A stretch of 64,000 nucleotides of DNA from Daucus carota subsp. sativus. Lineage: Eukaryota > Streptophyta > Magnoliopsida > Apiales > Apiaceae. A program made the translations under genes and the position numbers. Positions 58,068-64,000 of the stretch are shown here, in pieces (the stretch's first letter is position 1; each line of letters opens with the position of its first letter). The notes under the pieces were generated by a model that had not been told where the DNA came from, searched no databases, and saw only the letters and a program-made list of their open reading frames with translations. The stretch spans positions 1,761,131 through 1,825,130 of the forward strand of contig NC_030381.2 of assembly GCF_001625215.2 (NCBI RefSeq). The letters run 5' to 3'.

Positions 58068-60177
58068 GCATTTACTCAGCAATTCACTCAAGAAAGACAA
58101 AATAACACCAACCCAGATTCTATATCAATACAATTTACCAAAATCTTGACAAAAGCTTTAATGGGGTTGTTCTAAAACATGAGAATATGAAAAAAAAACC
58201 ACTCTAAAAGCACTAAAATATGATAAAGATTGAAACTTTACATTCCTAGTGGCTGCTGAGTGAAAAAAGATGGGTTTGATTAAAAACCACTCTAAAAGCC
58301 CTAAAAAATGATAAAGATTGAATCTTTATAGTTCTAGTGGCTGCTGAGTGAGAAATCTTGGTTGAAAACAGAAGGGTTTGATTAAAAATGTGAGCAAAAC
58401 TCAAAAATTTTGAAGGGAAGAATGGGCTGTAAAGAGTACACAGAAACCCTAGATTTGAAACTGAAAAGAGGGGAAGAAGGGGGAGGGGTGTGTGAAGACA
58501 AAATGGTGATGAAATACAAACAAGAAAATTTCAAGAACTTTGAATTGAGAGTGGCAACTGGCAACTCCCTTCTTGTTTTTTTTCTTTTTCTTTTTAAATT
58601 AAATGTTGATTTTCAGAAAGTTATGTTTTTGGAATACTTTTCATACGTAGTATTAAATATGAAGATGCCAACATAAAAATAAGTAAACTACGAAATAATT
58701 TTATCTAAATTTCAATGCTTGTTTTATTAACCCAGAATTAAACAATTAATACTTAAGAGAGTATGGATTAATTTTAATAAATCATAAATTTAGGGGAGTT
58801 GCTTTCAAAAAAAAAAATTTAGGGGAGTTGGTAGGATTGATTCTCGCTTAAATTAAGCCAATAATTTTATAACAAATCTAAGTTTTAAATATATATTATA
58901 AATTTGATGAAGCGATTACAAACGTCATTTTAAATTATGGATTATATTAATGGTCGGATTCGATATAGATATGAAGCATAATTTATAATTCAGAATAAAA
59001 TATTTTTAAATTTTGTTATATTTCAAATTTCAACTAAATGACCAAATATTTAAATTTAGAAATTATTTTGAATGTAAAAATAAATTTTCTCGACTCAATA
59101 TATAAAAAAACGCCGCTGCCCCGATCTCTTCATCTTTAAGAAATTCTAAAATATGCTAGCTTCAAGAAGGCACAGAGAAAAGGCAAATAAACATTGCGTA
59201 TATTTTGTGGGCCAGCGGGTTCACCAAACATGATTATACCATAAGATAGGATTAGGATTTAGGTGTAAACCTTTTTCCAAATATATGTGCCCCTTTCAAC
59301 GATCGCTCATTTTTATACAGTGTTTTGTATAGCTTGCAGAAGCCGAGTCCTCTGTTCCAAACGTCTACAATTCGAACGTTTACAATCCGTTGGGACAGAG
59401 GGAGTATTGCGATGTCAGGGAAAGATTTCCATTCGAGCACAAGAATCGAACTATCAACAAAGACCGAAAAAAAATGAAAGTATGGTCACTCCCCTCCTAT
59501 GCACACATCTGACTCCAAATGACTAGCTCCTTCAGGCTGAAAATCATAGAAGCTTACTACACTTAACTCCATTACCATCTACTAGCATCCAAGAGGCGAG
59601 ACAGAGTTTACGATCATGAAAGGCACAGGTAAAGTCCCGATTTCTATAATGTTTGGCGTAAAAGGGATGATTCATGGGTTCAACTCTTTATTCAAACATA
59701 CATCAATATGTATGCGATATTCTTGTTTTGCATTTCTACTCTAATATAATAAGTTACATAGATACATAAATAACTACCTCCGAAAAATTTGAATGAAGAC
59801 ATCTCTTTCACTACTAACTAACTATATGCAGTGTCACTTTGACAAATTGTGTATGCCGCAAGAATATGTTGAAATCTTCGCAGCAACTCTTATATAAGCA
59901 AAGGAAAGGAGGCTTACAAACCTGGTACAGAGTTGATCTTTCATCTTTGGCATCTTAGAAACTCTAAACCATAGAGTCCTGCTGCTCGAAAGCCCGTTGG
60001 GAACTCCCAGCTCTTCATCTCAACAAATCTGACCACGTACTTAACCTCCACACTCTGGGAGGTCTATATTTGATATAAGGCATCTTTGAAACTCTAAAAC
60101 ATAGTATGTTGCAGCTCTAGATCTAGCTGGAAACTTCCAGGTCAGTATCTCAACAATGCCAAGCATATATTTTAATT
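58068..60177. other. AHL promoter/leader and DUF3527 3' region
   Basis: 58197-58350 has two ~88-bp direct repeats (CCACTCTAAAAGC..., AGTGGCTGCTGAGTG) upstream of the AHL start. 58.6-59.3 kb is AT-rich. A short inverted repeat (CCTCTGTTCCAAACG and CGTTGGGACAGAGG, about 59350-59403) is a MITE remnant. 59940-60050 imperfectly duplicates the 3' end of the DUF3527 gene. No gene seen. Confidence 0.55.
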
Positions 60178-60190
60178 CTACACTCGGCCT
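59940..60190 (-). repeat. Imperfect tandem duplication at the 3' end of the DUF3527 gene
   Basis: GGCATCTTAGAAACTCTAAA at 59950 recurs as GGCATCTTTGAAACTCTAAA near 60080. Both copies continue through ATCTCAACAA and ..CACTC. The second copy reaches the stop codon at 60178-60180. Confidence 0.7.
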
Positions 60191-63134
60191 ATTGGGGAAA
60201 AAGGTGGATCGAGTTTAAAAGACTGGGGTGTTTCAATCTTTGGACCTGCTTTTCTCTTTTCCCCGAGTGTGATACTATCAATTAAACATTTAACACCCTC
60301 ATCTACAAAAAACCTGAGTGGATCACATTTCAGCAACTTCTTGTTTCTCTCATGCACACTTGCAATTTCTGTACAATGCAAGATAGCAACGCATATAGAG
60401 AAGGCCTGTAAAGTGGTTAATTGCGCATGAAAGTCAACTTCATACTCTCCCTCCTTAGTTACTGTCATTCTGAATGACAGTGCTTCTTCTTTCCGTCCCT
60501 GATCACAAGTATGATCAAACAACAATTAGAAATCTAATTCAAAACTATATGAAACGATGATGCATTTCAAATACGATGATATCCAAGAATAACGTTAAGG
60601 TTTCTAATAACTTCTGTTTTCTGCAGTAATAGTAACAGTCAAGCAATCATTTCGATTTATGAGAGAACAGTTAAATATCTGTGACTGATAAACCAAATGC
60701 TACCACCTTCTTATCATATTAGTATGAAACTTGAATATATTTAAGTACACTGATTTTTGAAAATGCAACTTTCAAGAGCAAAAGGACAATTTTGGTATAT
60801 TTTACATGTAAGTAAGCTCAAGCTAGTCCATTTCCATAGCATGTAAGCTGGTAAACTTCTTTCCCTATTGCCGAGACTAATAACAAGAGCTACATGCAAA
60901 TAGAATATATGTTTCTGATAGTGTCTATCGATAATAGTCAACAAACAGAGAACATAATTTACATGACTTGTTTTACTTGGCTTTCTTATTTTATAGAAGA
61001 AAGCCTCTTATACATGATTAATTCACAAGAATTTGAGTTAACCAAATTCTTCAGCCTTCTACAGTTTACAGTCTTGTTTCCCTTGTAAATTGAGGGTCTA
61101 GAATAGAAGTAAAATCAAGAGCATGTGGGACGATTTGCAGACTTGTTTGCTAATTATGAGGGATAGGGGATTTTAAATATCACACAGAATCAAGTTATAT
61201 ATAAATATCCAGAATACTTATGTGTGGGCACTTGTATTCCATGCTATGCTTATATACTCTATATCCTTACTATTAGAGAAGCTTACCTGTGCATAGAGCT
61301 CCCAAGGTTGTTGGCCCGTGACAATGGGAACATCTTTAGCACATTGAATATCTGAACTGCCAAACACAACAAGGGGACACCCCATATCCCAGCCACCGCA
61401 GTCACAACTTCCACTTAACTTCCATCTATCTAGCAGCCCTGAAGGGCCAGGACTTTCAGTGGTCGGCATACTGTGATTTCCGGAAGTAGTCACAACATTC
61501 ACCTTTGCAGGAATCGAGCAATCTGTTCTCTGCTCAGTCCCGGGAAGGACAAGCAAGTCGTGAAGTGGTTCATCACTCTTCTGATCCCCTTTCTTCCCTT
61601 TCAGGCTTTCCCTCTTCTCAAATGGAACTTCTATAACAATGGCTGCAATTTCAAGATTTGTATGCAATTCTGTCGGTCTTAGAATATTATCTTCAGAAAA
61701 ATGTTTCTGCCGATGTTTAATACTGTTTGATTCGGTACTTACATCCAACTTGCATGCTCCCCCAGCTGAAGCTTCATTGGAAACAATGGGAGCTGTAGCA
61801 GTGTCAAGTAAAGAGAGAGAACTACTTTGGGTAGATAAACTTTTTCTTACTTGTGCAACATCGTATAATACGAACTCTGTACGGAGAGAGTTGTCAAAAT
61901 CTCTGGCATCCTCAAGTTCTGCATACAAAGAACATGAAACTTGCATCTGTCCCACCACAGAGGATACTTTGTTGCCCTCTCTAAATTCCCGCCCACTAGC
62001 ATGGCTTTTCCTTTTATTTTGACAATTATGAAAGGTATACACCCAATCTCGAGCATTTCCTATTTGCCATGCCTTTGCCACGATAATTTGTTCCAGACTC
62101 TGTACGGAAAACTCATATGATAGCACCCCATGCTTATTAAGTAACTTCATAGTAGCACATAAATGAGCAGGTGAACAAGATCTAAGGGTCTTATCACACT
62201 CTTTCTCGATGGACTGCGAATCAGATGGTGCATCTGAAAACATATTGGAAGAATCATGCAGCGGAGGTTTGCACAACGCCCTGGTATTGCAACCTTTCTT
62301 TACCGAAGACACCTCAACACACTTGGAGGCAGAGTCTAAAGAACTTCTCTGTAACTTGGACTTTGTAAATGGATCAAACACCTTCCTAATTGGGCTGAAA
62401 CGGGATCTGGGACTGCTCGAATTAGAGCAATCACTTTCTGAGTGAGAAGGTGAATGAGGCAGGGCTAGTTTAGCAGAAAGTGATTTGTGCAAAGTGAAAG
62501 AAGAATCTATTTCTCGAGGTCTATTACCATTTCTTAGAGGACGGATAACTGGATCATGTCTGCCCTTGGAACCCGTAACCATCTGTCTCTCTACTTCTTC
62601 AGCTAATTGGTTTGCTTCTGCTGAGACCCCCTTTTCTAGAATAGGCCGTAACGGGTGAGCCAGATGAAGGTTTTGAGCCTTTTTTAACGATGTAAAAGAA
62701 TCTCGGTTTCTTGACTTCAATGTGGGTCTATTCTGTTCTACTTCCATGTCATCCTCATCAGAATTACACAGGGAATCAATAATACCAAATGACAAGGCAG
62801 TGGCACTACTTCGTGGAAATTCTATTTTCCTCCTACTACCATCATCTCGCATTTCCTTCATATTCCTAGTTTCTTGAGAGCTTTGATACACTGAACCCCT
62901 CCTTTGCACTTCATAATGACATTCCGTTCTATGTTGGATGGTTTTACAGGATGCACTACGATACCGTTGAAAACTAATATCCGCAAAGCCCTTCTTTCTG
63001 CTCAATAGGTCATTTCCACATTTGGGAATTCCTCTAACCTTTTTACTGTCAGATTTGGAAGAATGCCGAGGTGATGGAAGAACAGTATCAGGACTTCCAT
63101 CTAGTACACAGTATTTATCAAAATCCAGGTCCAT
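60178..63134 (-). CDS. DUF3527 domain protein
   Basis: Two coding exons on the minus strand (63134-61287 and 60498-60178) join in phase to 722 residues. I chose ATG 63134 (MDLDFDKYCVLDGSP) because the next codons upstream hold no ATG and a TAA lies in frame at 63147-63149. The N-terminal half is Ser/Arg-rich and probably disordered (SPRHSSKSD, SSSPRSRFSPIRKVFDPFTK). The C-terminal half is DUF3527: SPAHLCATMKLLNKHGVLSY, a cluster around SSVVGQMQVSCSLYAE, CDCGGWDMGCPLVVFG, then exon 2 LTTLQAFSICVAILHCTEIA. DUF3527 proteins are plant-specific with no established biochemical role. No transmembrane segment or signal peptide is seen, so a soluble, perhaps nuclear, protein is likely. Complete. Confidence 0.85.
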
Positions 63135-64000
63135 TCCCAGTTTCACTTATGAATCAGCGACCTATTATTAATGAAAAAAAGTAGTGAAAATCCAAACATA
63201 TGACTTGCGAGGACAAGTTTCAACCAATTAGGATATCATAAATTATACGCATAATTAAGGCAAAAAAATGGCCGCAAGTGGAAATTTTAGTAAATAAAAA
63301 CTAACACATTGTATATCCAAATCAAAACAACAAACACATGAAATCCTACAGACATATTCCGAACCAAAGGAAATTAATCTGTGGAGCATAAACATTTAAT
63401 TCTCTCTTTTCTTCGTAACACGAGGTCGAGGTTCGAGCCCAAGTAGAGGCTTATGTACAGTGTCTGCTCTTCACAAAGATGAAACAAAACCTTAATACCT
63501 AAATAAGTATTCAAATACAAACATACAAGATTCAGCTATACCAGTAAATCTACAAGTACAAATTAGAAGCTTTACCAGATAGAAGACTTACACTCAAGAG
63601 CACAGACATTGTCAATAAAAATGCAAACAAACCCTAATAAAGCAGATCAGAAAAACCCTGGCACACAAATCCACTAAAACTAAACCCATTGATTCAAAAT
63701 CAGTGACTTTCATAACATCTGAAATGTGAACAACATTAAAAACAACCAAACCCAACTCAAAAGCAATAAAGATTCAATTTTTATGCACATTTTCTATTCA
63801 AGAAAACATAGAAATAACTAAAAATCAAATGGCAAGAGCAAATGTGAAAGAAAACACACCCTGCAACAGTGGATCTCAGAGAAGTGAATGCAAAGAAAGC
63901 CCCAACACAAACATATGGTGGGCACTGAAGCAATCATATATTTATGATTTACACACTTTGAGCTTAAGTCTTCTTGATTATATGTAAAATGAAGTGCTTA
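63135..64000. other. DUF3527 5' leader and upstream region
   Basis: No coding frame. The unusual run of short leader-like stretches with possible GT-AG sites suggests one or more leader introns (for example an acceptor just before 63170 on the minus strand). Nothing else is recognised. Confidence 0.45.

Overview
This is nuclear DNA from a dicot plant. The genes have several short exons with GT-AG introns, the spacers are AT-rich, and plant-type mobile DNA is dense: a Ty3/gypsy Athila-like LTR element, a Helitron, and hAT, Harbinger, Stowaway-like and foldback MITEs. The proteins are plant families (HMA5-type copper ATPase, MCTP, kiwellin, AT-hook/PPC, DUF3527, FBD F-box). An asterid such as an Apiaceae species is possible, but I cannot fix the species from the sequence alone.

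Layout. 1-4843 is a tandem duplication (period 2642 bp) of a transposon-like unit carrying a FAR1 DNA-binding domain fragment and arrays of short GGTTC/GAACC palindromes. 5679-7560 is a beta-tubulin gene that is complete except for an in-frame TGA at codon 93. 7926-10505 (minus) is an intact serine racemase. 10.5-18 kb is spacer with a Harbinger MITE, a hAT MITE and a poly(A)-tailed retroposed insert with target-site duplications. 18060-22933 is a six-exon HMA5-type copper P1B-ATPase. 26194-29184 is a single-exon MCTP with four C2 domains. A 977-bp hAT MITE follows at 30173-31149. 33622-42613 is a complete 8992-bp LTR element whose two 1884-bp LTRs look identical; it encodes only gag and protease. 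43949-45340 is a Harbinger-type MITE that hosts a Helitron.

46262-46828 is a kiwellin/ripening-related secreted protein. 47129-49251 (minus) is an FBD F-box gene whose N-terminus reads as a copia-type gag domain, the most unusual coding structure here. 49.2-51.4 kb is a nest of MITEs, including a 521-bp foldback hairpin. 51721-53995 is a six-exon cytosolic glutathione peroxidase. 54888-58067 (minus) is an AT-hook/PPC (AHL) gene. 60178-63134 (minus) is a DUF3527 gene.

The genes are independent housekeeping, stress and regulatory genes, not a pathway cluster. However, serine racemase, MCTP and GPX lie close together in Arabidopsis too (At4g11640, At4g11610, At4g11600, from memory). The window therefore looks like an old syntenic block expanded by mobile DNA. 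All exon boundaries were worked out by hand from splice-site consensus, reading phase and remembered family sequence. No RNA evidence or database search was used.
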